Shown here one piece after another: positions 12,401 to 29,156 of a stretch of DNA of 64,000 bases. The stretch lies in assembly GCA_030272585.1 (NCBI GenBank), contig BSYQ01000005.1:3410001-3474000 (forward strand). Reading direction: 5' to 3'. This DNA comes from Bryopsis sp. KO-2023. Lineage: Eukaryota > Chlorophyta > Ulvophyceae > Bryopsidales > Bryopsidaceae. Numbering within the stretch: the first letter of the stretch is position 1; each line of letters opens with the position of its first letter. Below the pieces are notes generated by a model, which was given only the letters and a program-made list of their open reading frames with translations, had not been told where the DNA came from and did no database searches. Both the position numbers and the translations under genes were made by a program.

Positions 12401-13300
12401 GGTGGAGAAGGATGTCATCGACTTGTTCAGGTCAGAGAATATTTCGAGTGTTTTTGTTGTGAAGAGCTGATACACGATTCACATCCCGTACCATTTCTTC
12501 GGATGCACCCGCACATCAACAAAAATCGCAACTTTTTCCTTGCTGGAGCTTTCGGGCTGCTTCTCCAGGACCATAATTATTGGCATTTTGCAATATTTCT
12601 ACATAGTCTTGCAAAGAGAAGACTATGTAGTTCAGGGAAAAAAGAAAAGGAATTTTTCACTGTGGATTGACTGCACAGGCCTAGGAATTGAGAACTGAAG
12701 TGTTATGTTCATGTCCACCACAGGGAGACAGCAGGTAAGGTCATTCAGAATTTCCCCTGTCCGGAAGATGCTATGGCGGCTGCTCTTGCATGCATTACTG
12801 GCCACACGAAGGTGAACCGAAGGTCTCTGCTATCAGCCACCGAGGGCTGGACGACTTTGTTCATGAACATAGCCAATGCCAGAGCCCCAGGCTATATTTT
12901 CGGTCCCCTCCGAAACGCGCTGCCCGAAAACATCACGGAGAAGATCTCAGGGGCAAGCATCGTGGCGGATGGATCCGGAATAGTGTTCGACGTCCCCAGC
13001 GAGAACGTGCCTCGCTTCCTGAAGTCGGATTTCAAACACGATGGCAAGATTCTGGAGGTGACCACCCCCACAACGTTGCCTGAGTTGCAGGCCCAGAGCA
13101 ATGGGTATTCTAACGGTGGAGGACGCTACGGTGGAGGGGGTCGGTTTGGCGGTGGGGGGCGATTCACGATGGGGAGGTCCGGTGGCCGAGGGGGAAGAGG
13201 ACGAGGGGGGCGAGGAGGAGGTTACGGTGGAGGCGGCGGTGGTGGTAGAAGTTTCAGAGGAGGGGGTGGTGGTGGTGGGCGAGGGGGCCGGAGATGGTAA
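9491..13300 (+). CDS. RH7: DEAD-box RNA helicase, RH7/DDX21 (GUCT) group, with a DECD box
   Basis: Six exons (9491-10060, 10348-10529, 11010-11433, 11841-11980, 12218-12430, 12724-13300) join in phase to 701 aa; Arabidopsis RH7 is 671. An ATP-dependent RNA-remodelling enzyme, probably nuclear or nucleolar, acting in ribosome or RNA processing. Motifs in order: Lys-rich N-terminus (about residues 25-55), Q motif FPIQAQTL, motif I ARTGSGKT, Ia PTRELAK, TPGR, motif II DECD (11023-11034), [14 protein letters not shown], and motif [15 protein letters not shown] split by an intron. The GUCT domain follows in exon 6 (from [18 protein letters not shown]). The tail is RGG/GYGGG-rich and ends in GGRRW. 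The Cys in motif II is unusual for this group. One copy of the dispersed intronic repeat lies in intron 3. Confidence 0.95.
11609..11666 (+). repeat. Dispersed intronic repeat, copy 1
   Basis: Located in helicase intron 3. It starts with ttgaaatt, has a GGCC...GCC core that is degenerate here, then gccgagtggagcccgttca, and ends in ggaaatgtgtt. An AT microsatellite follows. This is the most diverged of the four copies (others at 34489, 56001 and 60732), all in the same orientation. Confidence 0.85.
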
Positions 13301-14907
13301 TCCCCAAGAATATCTTAACAATGCCTTGACAACATCAGACATGAAAATCCAAGCAACACGGATTGGTGCAATGAGTTGGGGGTGGGTGGGGTCAAGGGAT
13401 TTCCAATCACACATATATATTTGATTCTTTCTCAGAGATAGATTTGTTTGCGATTCCTTCATGAGAAGGAACTGTTGTTGGACTATTTTGGGGAGAGCAT
13501 GTGCTGGGTTTGTTTTTTTTTCTTAAATCCAGGGATTCGAGGTAGTAATAGAGTTCTGTGGGGGATGGGGATTTCGTTGCTGAGAATTTGTTCAGGTTGA
13601 GGAGAGAGGAATGGCAGTGGGGATGTTTGGTTCCAAATTCGAGCGTCATTGCATTCTTTTAAAAAGAAAGTCGTCTCGAATGGCAAATGAGAGAGAGTCC
13701 AGTTGTCCTGTGTTTTCTCCAATTCCAGTGGAAGCTTGCCCATTTTGTATATTCCCGAACAAAGGCATTCTGTGGATTGATTCGAATATATCTACGAATA
13801 TATCTGCATATATGGCAGCCCAAGAAGCAAAATCAACTGAAGGTGAATGAGGAGTAAGGAGCGAGCCTGGACTTCACAGTGCAGTTCGTTCTTATTGTGA
13901 GTTTCATTTCAACGCAACAGCCCAAATAGCGCCTAGACATGGGTCGGGGTGGATCGAATTTGGCGTCGCCACTGTGTGTGGTCGAGATGCTTCGGAAGGG
14001 CAAATGGGATGTGAGGAACATTCAGAATTTGCATGGTTGGTTTTCAGGTGAAAGGGACGTACTTTTCCACCGAGTGAATCCGTACTCTTTCCCGTCTTCG
14101 TAAACCGTAAAATCGTGCACGTACTGCCGGCGTCCAGATTTTGCCTCAGTCCCCTGTGGAATCCTGACACAGTCGTTTTGTCTTTTTGTTCCCAATTTGG
14201 ATATATTTTCGTCGGAGGAGGTCGAAGTCGAGATACGGGAAAACCCTTTCTCAGGAGGGATCGTTTTTCGTTCTTTAGTGTTTATCGACTGTTTGGTTTC
14301 GTTGGAAGAACGGCGAGTAGGACGGGATAAAAAAAAGAAAAAAAACGTAACAAAAAACTTAGAAGAACTCCGACAACGAGAGGCGAAAAGGCCAAAGAAA
14401 CGGGGACGCTCTCCTTTATAAAAAGAAAAGGGAAGAGCAAAAAAAGAAAAGAAGGAAACCCTTTTTACTGGTTGGTTTGCTGTTGCTGATAGTGACTGTT
14501 GAAAACACGGCAGTCTGAAACCCGTAAGGTGAAAAGAGAAAAACCCCAAGGGAAAAAAAGAAAAACCCGACGGGGGCCTTAATCGTGGTTTCGGGGAAGG
14601 AGGTTTTCAAGTCGGCTGTCTGTCTTGCGCTCGACGTGTTGCGTGTTTCGCGTTTGAAAAAAAAGGAGAATTCGTCTCGTTTTCTCGGAAACGGGCTTGG
14701 GGCGCAGCTTCGGATATTTTCCCTTTGTGTGTGTTTGCTTCGTTGAGTTCTTAATTTTAATCGGGAGGCTCGAGGAAGCGCTGACAGAGAACGGTTGCGC
14801 GTGGACGAAAGAAAAAAGAAAAAGAAGCCGAAAAGTGGAAAGAAAAAGAATCTCCAGAAGCTTGGAAGGGAGGCGGTGGCTGTCCTGATGTGCCAAGTGT
14901 GTTTGTT
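13301..14907. other. Spacer between the helicase and MAP kinase genes
   Basis: No supported exon. It carries the helicase 3' end and the MAP kinase leader. The last ~600 bases are purine-rich (many gaaaaa blocks). An ATG at 14888 opens only a seven-codon frame and could act as a short upstream ORF before the proposed start at 14908. Confidence 0.5.
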
Positions 14908-20407
<5,500 letters not shown>

Positions 20408-23400
20408 AGAACGGAGGGGTTCAAGAAAAAGGAAAAAGACAAAAAGAAAGAAAAAAAAACTGGAAAAAAGAGGGGAGAAGGTGGGGGGGGGGGGATTAGG
20501 GAGGAAGGAAAAAAAAGAAGAGGAGGAAGAAGAAGAAAAACAGAACAGAGATGGCATTCATAAAAAAAAGGATGGTTACAGAAAAAGAAGAAGAAAAACA
20601 ATGCATCGTACGCCAAAGCGAAAGAAACAGGGGGAAATCGGAGAAAAGAAGAATTCACGGAACATTGAACAGAAAAAAAAAAATCAAGTTGATGGATTTT
20701 CTTCCGGGAAAAAAAAGAAGATAGAAGTGTGAAAACTTCGAAAAAAATATGTATGGGGGGTTGAGGTGGGGGGAAGGACGGAGAAAGAGTTGAAAGGAAA
20801 GAAGAAAAAATTTCCGGGATTATAAGGGGAAAACTTGACCCCCTTTATTTTTTTTTCATCTGTGTGTGCGTGGTGTTTTTTGTTTTTGTTTTTCTCTCTC
20901 TCTCCTTGCTCGAATTATAAAGGAAACCGAAAGGGCCAAAAAAATATCCCACAGAGAGCCACGGGGGGAGCATTTTTTTCATGTCAGACCTGCAGACATT
21001 TATTGAGAAGATGGGGGGGGAAATGATGAAAGAGGGTGGTTTATTGGTTGATGAACCCAAGATTTAGAGAAGGAAAGGCATCAATATGAATTTTGTCATT
21101 TGTTCTCTCTCTTTCTCACACTCTCTCTCACTCTTCCCATTCTGTTTCTCTCTCTTTTTGTGTGTATATGTGTGTGCCTTTTTGTGCATCTCTCCTCCTC
21201 CTTTTTATTGAATAGTCAAAGCAGAAACACTTCAAAAAAAGAAACAAAAAACTTATCGAACTTTTTCGAGTGCATGATGTGTATGTGTGTGAGTGTGAGA
21301 CGACTTATTGATTTTCTGGAATTGGGGATTCAAAGGGTGTGGGGCGTGTTGGAGGTTTTTCCCAAGGAAAAGGAAAGCACAATAGGGGCAAAAAGTGTAA
21401 GGAAAAAGGAAATATGGATTTGGGAATGGGAATTTGGGGGGGGGGGGAGGAGGGTTGGAAACTCTTTGTGGCATTCCCATGTGCGGGGGGACAGCAATCC
21501 AACAAATTTTAAGGGGGAGAGTCTTTGACTTGTTTTAGGAATTGGGGTTTGAACAGGGGGAAAAAAGGTTTGTAGATTGAAGGGGGCGGGGAAAGAAAAC
21601 AAAGTTTTAAAACAAAAAAGGGGAAGAAACAGCTGTAGTGAAGGGGAAGGAAAAAAAAAGGAGAGAAGAAAGCGAGAAGAAAAAAGAAACGGGGAAAAAA
21701 AAAATGGAAGGGCAACCATCCCAAGGGGGGAGGTGGGGGGAAAATTGAGATCTTTGATGGATGGATTGAAAGCAAATTCCTTATTTGCCCCCCTCTCATT
21801 GCATCAATTTCTCACAAATGAAAGCAAAGGGGGAAAAGAAAAAAAAAAAGAGCTCTATGCAAAGGTGAAAAGAAAAAAAAAGAAGCGAAAAAAGTTGAAA
21901 GGGGTGCAACGTGATTGTGATAAGTACCTTCTTTTATTTTTGCCCTTTTTTTTGTGCTCCCTGTATTTTTTTTTCCCTTTTTTTCATTGTTTCTCATCTC
22001 TACCCAGCCCTTCTTTTTCTCTTTTTTCTTGCAACCGAGTAGAGGAGAACTGACTTCATTTTTGCACTCCTTTCTTTCTTTCTTTTTTCCCCCACTCTTC
22101 GTACAAAAAACTCTCCTGCTCCTTGAAATGTGCCCCTCGTTTCGTTTCTCATCCCACCCTCAGAAGAGTAGGAGGAAAAAAAAAACAGAAGAAAAAAAAC
22201 ACCCCGCAAAGAGAGCTCCTTTCCTGTTTCCCTCATTTCGTTTTGACATTGTCATTAGTAATCTTTTTTTTTGGGGGGGGGAGGGTAAGGAATAGCGTTT
22301 CTTACACGAAAAAGACACGGAAAAAGCTTTATTCTTAGGACATCATTCGAACTCTCCTCACTTCCAATATTAGATGCCTCCACATTTTGGGGCAAAGATA
22401 CGGAAAAGAATACATGAGTGTGGAGCGGACCGATGTCCTTTCATTGGTTGCATTCTTTCGTTTGAAGAGATTGGGGGGGGGGGACAGACAAGAAATACTA
22501 ATTGATTTTAGTCTCTTTTCTTTTGGTGATACGGGCCTGCTAAGTCATGATCAACCATTTCTTTGGTTTTCCCATGGGGAAAAGATTGAGGGGTGGGTTT
22601 GAGAGAACCAAAAGAGATGTGCCAAAAACAGAACAGCTTGGGAAAAAGAAGTCGATGGAGGAAAAAAAAAACGATGAACAATCTTTGTGAGAGAGCGGTG
22701 TAGAAAAAGAGTGAGTTTTCCGATCATTCTTTTTTTTTTTCACTTTCTTCATCCTACTCTTTTTCTTATTCAAGCTGGTGGTTTTCGCCCCTCTTTCCTT
22801 CACCATCAGGAAAAAAAACAAAAAACAAAATTATACAAGTGTGAGAAGTGCATGGAAAGGTGTTGAAAGGTTCTTGGCTCAAATGAAGGGTTATGACGAA
22901 TTGTTATTGGAGAAAAGTCCTGGGGTGTTTAATCAGGATTTTTTTTTTGTTTTTTTTTGGGGGGGGAGAGTGGGGCTGAGGGTTGAAATATATATATATA
23001 TGTATGGTAGCGATTACCCATATGTATATACATCGTTTTCACGGGGCTTGCCTGTTTGAATTGGGATGTGTTCCCCCCCCCCCTTTTCCCATTAACGATT
23101 TCCCTCCTATCTCTTCTAGTGACTATATCGTTTCTGCTTTTTTTTTTTTTTTGAAAAGCGATGGGAAAATTCAATCAGATTGTTTGTTTCTGTGGGTGTG
23201 GGTGTGCAAAGAGTTTTTCATTTGTGGGTGACTTTTTTTTTGTAAGGAGGGATTTGAATGTTGTAAATTGTGATGTGATGACCAGTGATCCTCGGTGAGA
23301 AAAGAAAAAGTTAAAAGAAGAGGGATTTAAGAAAAGAAAGCAATATGAGATTGGTGATCAAATATGCTGAAACAAGGGGGGGGCGGGGGGAGGAGTAAAA

Positions 23401-26400
23401 AGAGGAGAGAGAGAAAATTACCTGGGAGTGACAAGGGACAGTCCAAAAATAGATGCAGTTTTTTGGGGTGAAAAGACAAGAGATGGATGGAAGAGGGGGA
23501 AGCAAGAAAAAAGATGAAATAAGTTTAAAAGAAACATGTTCTCACTCTGTTGAGGGTTTTTTCCCCTCCTTTTCTGTGCCCCTCCCCGTCAAGAGAAAAG
23601 AGTGAGATAAAAGGGAGTGATATTATAAACTTTAAACTACATATAGAGTTCAGGAGGACTTGGAAAAAGTGTGAAAAAAGTGAGAAAAAAGGGTGGATTG
23701 CTGCTTATCTATATTTTTTTGGGGTCGGCGCGTCCATTGGTGATTCGATTGTGATTTTGTCCCCCTTCTTGTTTTTTCTCTCACTTTTTTCTCGGGGAGG
23801 AAAAAATAGGGAAAAAAGAAAAATAGAATTGGGCCAAGGGTGGAACAAGAAAGGGAAAAGCTTTTTGAATCTTTGCGATGAGCCTTTTTTGGGGGTCCAT
23901 AGTGAATTGTCAAATAATTGAACGCAAGGGCTTAGATTCAAGGTGGTGTTTGATTTTGTTCGTTTTAAGGAAAAAAAAATCAAGCATGGAAAAAAAAAGC
24001 AGAAAAGAAAAATCTATCGGCACGACTAGATTGGGATGTGTTTCATTTACTTTTTTTTCGAGTGCACCTTGCTGCTGTCCGATCTGTGGGCTCTGTCCAC
24101 GAGTGATTATGTTTTTGTAAGTTTTAGGTTGGCCCCTTGTATTGTTTGGGAGGTTATTTTGAAGGGTATTTCTTTTCGGGGGCTTCCAAATGGGGATGGT
24201 TTGGCAAGGTGCCAACACCACCTTATTTCACAGTTTGCACAGGTTCTTTTGTGGGGAGGTTTCAAAAAGGAAGAAATTTAATCAGGGGCATCCACAGGAA
24301 GAGTACAGAAAGAGATGCAAGGGGGTGGTGGGGTTGGGTGGGGGATGCTTACCATGGTTCGTTTTTAGGATAGACCCCCCCCCCAAAGTAGAAAGACAGA
24401 AAGACATGACATTCGTAAGGTGAAGAATGGATGGATCACTGCGATTTCAGACCTTTTTTCGACCACCTCTTGTGTGGTGCTTTTGCTTCTCTCCTGCCTG
24501 TTTTTTTCTTTCAGACTTTGGTTAGCCCGATACACGAGCGAAACGGTGTTTGAGGCGGGCCGAAATCGTGACTTTTGTGAAAGGAGGGGTGGGGGTTGCT
24601 GAATGAAAGAACAGGGAAGTAGCATGGGAGCTGATGTATGTTTTGTGTGTTTTTTTCCCTTCTTTCAATTGCATATTTGTGAGGGAGTGCGGGGCCCATT
24701 CAGTTGGAACAAAAGAAGGGAAAGAAGAGGGGGAAGGGGATGGGGAGGACCATCTGGAAGGCGCTTGTTGGGTCGATGGCTGTAGTTTTCGGTTTAAAAT
24801 TGGGTATATGGGAAAAATGTGAATATTGCCTCGATCGTTGCGTCTCTTAATGGAGTCTTGATGGCTGGGAACCAATCCTTTGATTTTTGGTGGCCCATTC
24901 CGAACAAACGAAAGCAATGTGGTAAATTTCCACAGAAGCCACAACGTTCATTCACAATGAGGCCTCAGCCAAGAAAACAGCCGAGCTTCTTCAGTAGATG
25001 TAACCATACAACATCGCTGTAACGTTGAAACCCTCACAACAGTGACCTTCAAAAAAGCGAATAACGAACAATGTGTATAGGCTTATCCTTGCCCCGGTCG
25101 TACAATCACGACGCCGACTTTGTGGGAATAACATGATTTTACTTCCGCTTAGCCAGAGGTGGGTGACCTGGTGATGTGTTCTAGTGGCTTTGCAAAAATT
25201 AAACATCATTAAGGGGGCTTTTGGATCTTTTGTTAGCGCTGTGGTATTTTGGAGATATCATGTTTCTTTTCAAAATCGGACATGACCTCTTTACATATCA
25301 ACCCATCAACCGCAGTCCTGATCAATTAAGACTTGAAAACAAAAGAAAACTTCTACCCTAGAGAAGTCTGAATCTCCTCCCCCACCAACTCATCCCTCTT
25401 CTATTTTTCTCTTTTTTTTTTTGTACTCTGCACTGTCACTTTGCCTCTCAAACTTCCCAAAGCAATTAAAACAGAATTTTCAGGAGCAAATGAAATGTGG
25501 CTCACACTCTATTCCCAAAAAAACAACCAAGAGAAAAATGATAAGCAAGAACTCTCATTTTTGTTTTTTTATTCTTCCCAGCACCCCTGTTGGAGGTTGC
25601 AATATCTTCTATTTCCTCAAATAACAGTATCCCCCCCCCCGGAGTCACCTTCCAGTTTCATCTATCAAATTCTTTCCTGCAATTTGGGGTGTTCTTTTCT
25701 TCTCTCTCTCTCTCTCTCTCTCGCTCTTTTTTTTTCTAATTCCTTTTCCACCCCAAAAACTTTCAAGCATGCACTCTGCATTGGAAGAAAAAAAAATCCA
25801 CTCCCCCCTTCCCCACCACTCTCCACTCAAAAAACCAAGCTTTGCCCTATCACCTTTCTTGTATCAAAGCAAGGCAGTTATACCCTGAAAAGGGTACTTC
25901 TCAAAAGGCATTACCAATTCTGATAATCCTATCATTCAAATCGTGAATTTCCCTGTTGTTGTCAGGGAAACGATTGCATCCATCTGCACACAAATGAAAA
26001 AAAAAAAAGAAACAAAAATCCTGAACAAAAAAAAAGATGAGAGAGAGAGAGATCTGACCCCATCATTAAAGGCAGATAAATTAATAAATTGATTCACACA
26101 GACTCACTGCAATGTCTATCTACTTTTTTAGATGACTGATGAAAATCAGCACTTGCCTCCATGGATTCTCATATTTGAACACAAATTCACAAAAACACAC
26201 ACACAGGAAGCTCCCACCTTCATTTCCTTCACAGTCAGGTCCCACAGCACCGATAATAGTATGCTTCAGCTGGAGGATCTGCAAGCTCCAAAAAAAGCGT
26301 TGAGAAACGAGTTGTGCTGGAAAGAGCTACCCTGGCATGGATTTTCGAGGGGTAGGGAGGAAAGGTTTCCAAGGAAAACGGAAAAAATTCCTCTTCAATG

Positions 26401-26438
26401 AGAATATGTCAAGTGTCAGCTATATTTGCAAGCCCAAC
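20408..26438. other. Six-kilobase homopolymer-rich spacer between convergent genes
   Basis: Between the plus-strand MAP kinase and the minus-strand carbonic anhydrase. I see no exon I can defend. From 20.4 to about 24.4 kb the plus strand carries mostly G runs, plus A and T runs (G runs at about 20483, 21431, 22273, 22475, 22959). From about 25.6 kb it carries C runs instead. A (TC)n array lies at 25699-25722. Open frames here are composed of Lys/Arg/Phe/Pro from homopolymers and are not credible proteins. The extreme 3' exon of the carbonic anhydrase may lie at about 26.23-26.40 kb. Confidence 0.6.
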
Positions 26439-29156
26439 CTGGGTTTTCCAACCACTCCTCAGTAAACATCTACCCACTCCACCAGAGTGAAAAAGGATAC
26501 TACAATCGTTTGGGTACCCCTCTGGCCAGTTTTCCATCATGTACTTTCGAAAAAAACAGAACGGTATTTCTGTTTGTACGTGGGTTTGTGTATATGGTTT
26601 CACCATGGAGCCGCTTTTACCTCCTTGGATGTAACAGTCAGGGGCATGAGGAGAGAGATCCAGAAAACGCCTTCTGTGCAGGGAGCGGTGGTCAGACTTC
26701 CCTCCAAGGTGGCAATGCTTCCGCACCTAGGCAACAGAGAGTCCAAGCCAAACCAACCAAGTGCCTTCACTCCGTGCTGCACACACACACCCAACGGAAC
26801 AAGAATGTCAGTTCGATCGCTTATGGAGTAGGTACATCCCAACAAAACCAACACTATTTTTGCTTGATGGAATAAACACGTGCATGCGTATGGTTGGGTT
26901 GCATGTGCGTTTCGGAGGGTTTACTTTGTCAGTCTCACTGAAACAGAGGATGGGAGGAATTGGCACAGGTAGGTTCGTTTTCGATAAGAAGCTGCTTGGG
27001 CGATGGAAAGGGTGAACCGCCTTTGCTTTATTTTACAATCAATCTCAAGCAATGCAAAATTGTGATGCAAACAATAATAATAATAAATTAATAAATAATG
27101 TAATTATTACTTGGAGATTTTGTGTCGAGGCGACAATACCTCTTCTCCAGTATGGTCGACAATGACGTCAGCATCAGTGCCAAAAACCTCACTCAGAGGG
27201 CTGGATTCGATGGAGTCGTCAGCATTCAAGAAAATGGCAATAACGACTGGGCAGCCCAACCCCCCGCGGGCCTTGATTCCGTCACAGTACTCAGACTCAC
27301 CATCCTTCACAAAATTCACAATATGGATAACTCCATCAAATAGGCTACCTGAGCATCAAAGAAAGTCAAAAATCGCGCCAGAGGCTCTCCATTCTTTCGC
27401 AACTGAAAAGAAAAAGCGGGGGAAAATATGTTGGTGTTAAGCAGCACTGCCGTGAAAAATTAAAATTTTGGAAACGCTCAACCATTCTGACTTTACAGAA
27501 TAATCTGTAGACAGGGAAAAGGCCAAAAAAAAATGCACTGGTAATTCTCGACACAGAAAAGAGCAAAGCACTGTGCCATGCCCTCCAACTCAATTCATAG
27601 GCTCACCATCGACAGATGCTTCACTGGGAGAATGGAAATGGAATTGAGCTGGCTCGATTCCAACCCTCTTCATGTTCCCCTCCCCGAGGTACCCTTGCAG
27701 AGGAGCGAAAATATTTCCATCTGCGAGAATGGAAATATCACTCACTGAAAGAGGCAACTATGGAATGGAGCCAAATATGATTCCAATGTCCGCATGTCCT
27801 TAAAACAAATCCTCCTTCCCCACACCCATATCTTCCCTCCCTTCTGATTATTCCCATGTGTTGAAGAGTTGGGGGATGGCTGGGCTGCGATTTTTGACCG
27901 CGATGCCTCAACGGCACAACTCTCAGGCAGTGCATTCTTTGATTGATTGACGTTTCTCGAACATCCCCGCTGGGATTGCGCCTCATACCCAATCGCTCAG
28001 ACAAGCACGCAAACTGGACCCCCGACTTCCATGCATGTAAACTTGCGTCTGATATCGGTTGGAATTCATTGCTCGGGACAAACTTAACGCACCAAGGGAG
28101 GCGGCAAGAGTGACCTTCATGGGTGTGGGCATTCGCTCCCAGGAGAGCTCAACATGCGGCAGGTTGGGCGTAGCATACAGCGTGCAATCTTTCACGGTGC
28201 CCAAAGTCTCAAACCTCGGCTCGTACTCAGGCTTGTCATAGGGAGTCAGAACTGCAGGAAGGACAGGAGCCAGCTTCAGTTCACTGCACGGATATCGACG
28301 CAAGAAGGCACACCGTGACGGGAGGAAACTTGCGTGAACGCAGTGGCGTCCTGAAGAGCAGCCCGTAGAACCCAAGGGCGTTGAATCACCAAGAAATAAG
28401 TCATCGAACAGGTAGGCAAACGGTTAAAAGGCCCAAGCATCTTGATCTTGATCCTTCACACGTTTGCATGCAGAGGTTCAACAGAAGGTCGTGAAAACAA
28501 AATCCTACATTCAGATTGGATGTCGACGGGATTCTGCTTCATCCCAGTTTGACAAACACCAGGCCAATCCGCTCCCATGTGCCTGTAGTTCAACCCCGTG
28601 GCCCCCTGAAGCAAGCCGACAAATGTGCACCCAGTTAAGTATGCGCGCCACGCGTTCGCCAATGAAGCCAGTAATTCTCGAGCCGCAAGCAACTCGAGAT
28701 GTTGCACCCGTCAGAAGGCCAGCTTCAGCGCGGCGTTTAGTTTGTACAATAGGGATAAGACGGCTGAAGTCGCTCCAAAGCTTGAAACAACTAAGGAAAG
28801 CCACGCCTCGGTGATCAGAACATACGAGATTGTGACCCAGAAGCGCAACCTCTGATGACGTATGAGGGGCCGTAGGTACCGTGTCCTTCCCAGGATAGGA
28901 TAGTGGGGGAGCTTAAGAGGCTGAGATTCCTAGTACTGCGACTGATCTCCCGCGTCGGAGAGTATATCGGCATTCTGGGAAGCCTACCAGCTTCGGCTTT
29001 CTATTTCACCAACAGTTTTGGGCCTATTTCCGTGCACGACGCCAAAGGCTCCAGTGGTCATTGTTTACCGTTCTATACCTCATGCGAAGCGTTCAGCACA
29101 AACACTGATAACGCCAAAACGGCCACAAAAAGCATGCTTTCGAATCGCGCGGACAT
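26439..29156 (-). CDS. Alpha-type carbonic anhydrase with signal peptide
   Basis: Zinc enzyme interconverting CO2 and bicarbonate. Exons on the minus strand: 29156-29079 (signal peptide MSARFESMLFVAVLALSVFV...), 28605 to 28499 or 28509, about 28283-28093, 27720-27607, 27348-27140, 26776-26621, possibly 26469-26439 and a short last exon below it. Family marks in order: GADWPGVCQTGMKQNPVDI, QFHFHSPSE with the first two zinc histidines and the conserved Glu, VIHIV with the third histidine, and LEGSLTTAPCTEGV with the gatekeeper Thr. About 290 aa, usual for the family. The signal peptide points to secretion, periplasm or a lumen, and so possibly to carbon concentration. The exon 2/3 junction is unresolved: the good GTAGGA donor gives the wrong phase, and a weaker GTTTTC donor fits. 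The C-terminus after exon 6 is uncertain. Confidence 0.85.

Noticed and set aside
20408-26438. Numerous Lys/Arg-, Phe- or Pro-rich open frames
   Set aside because: They are translations of purine or pyrimidine runs, with counterparts on both strands and no motifs.
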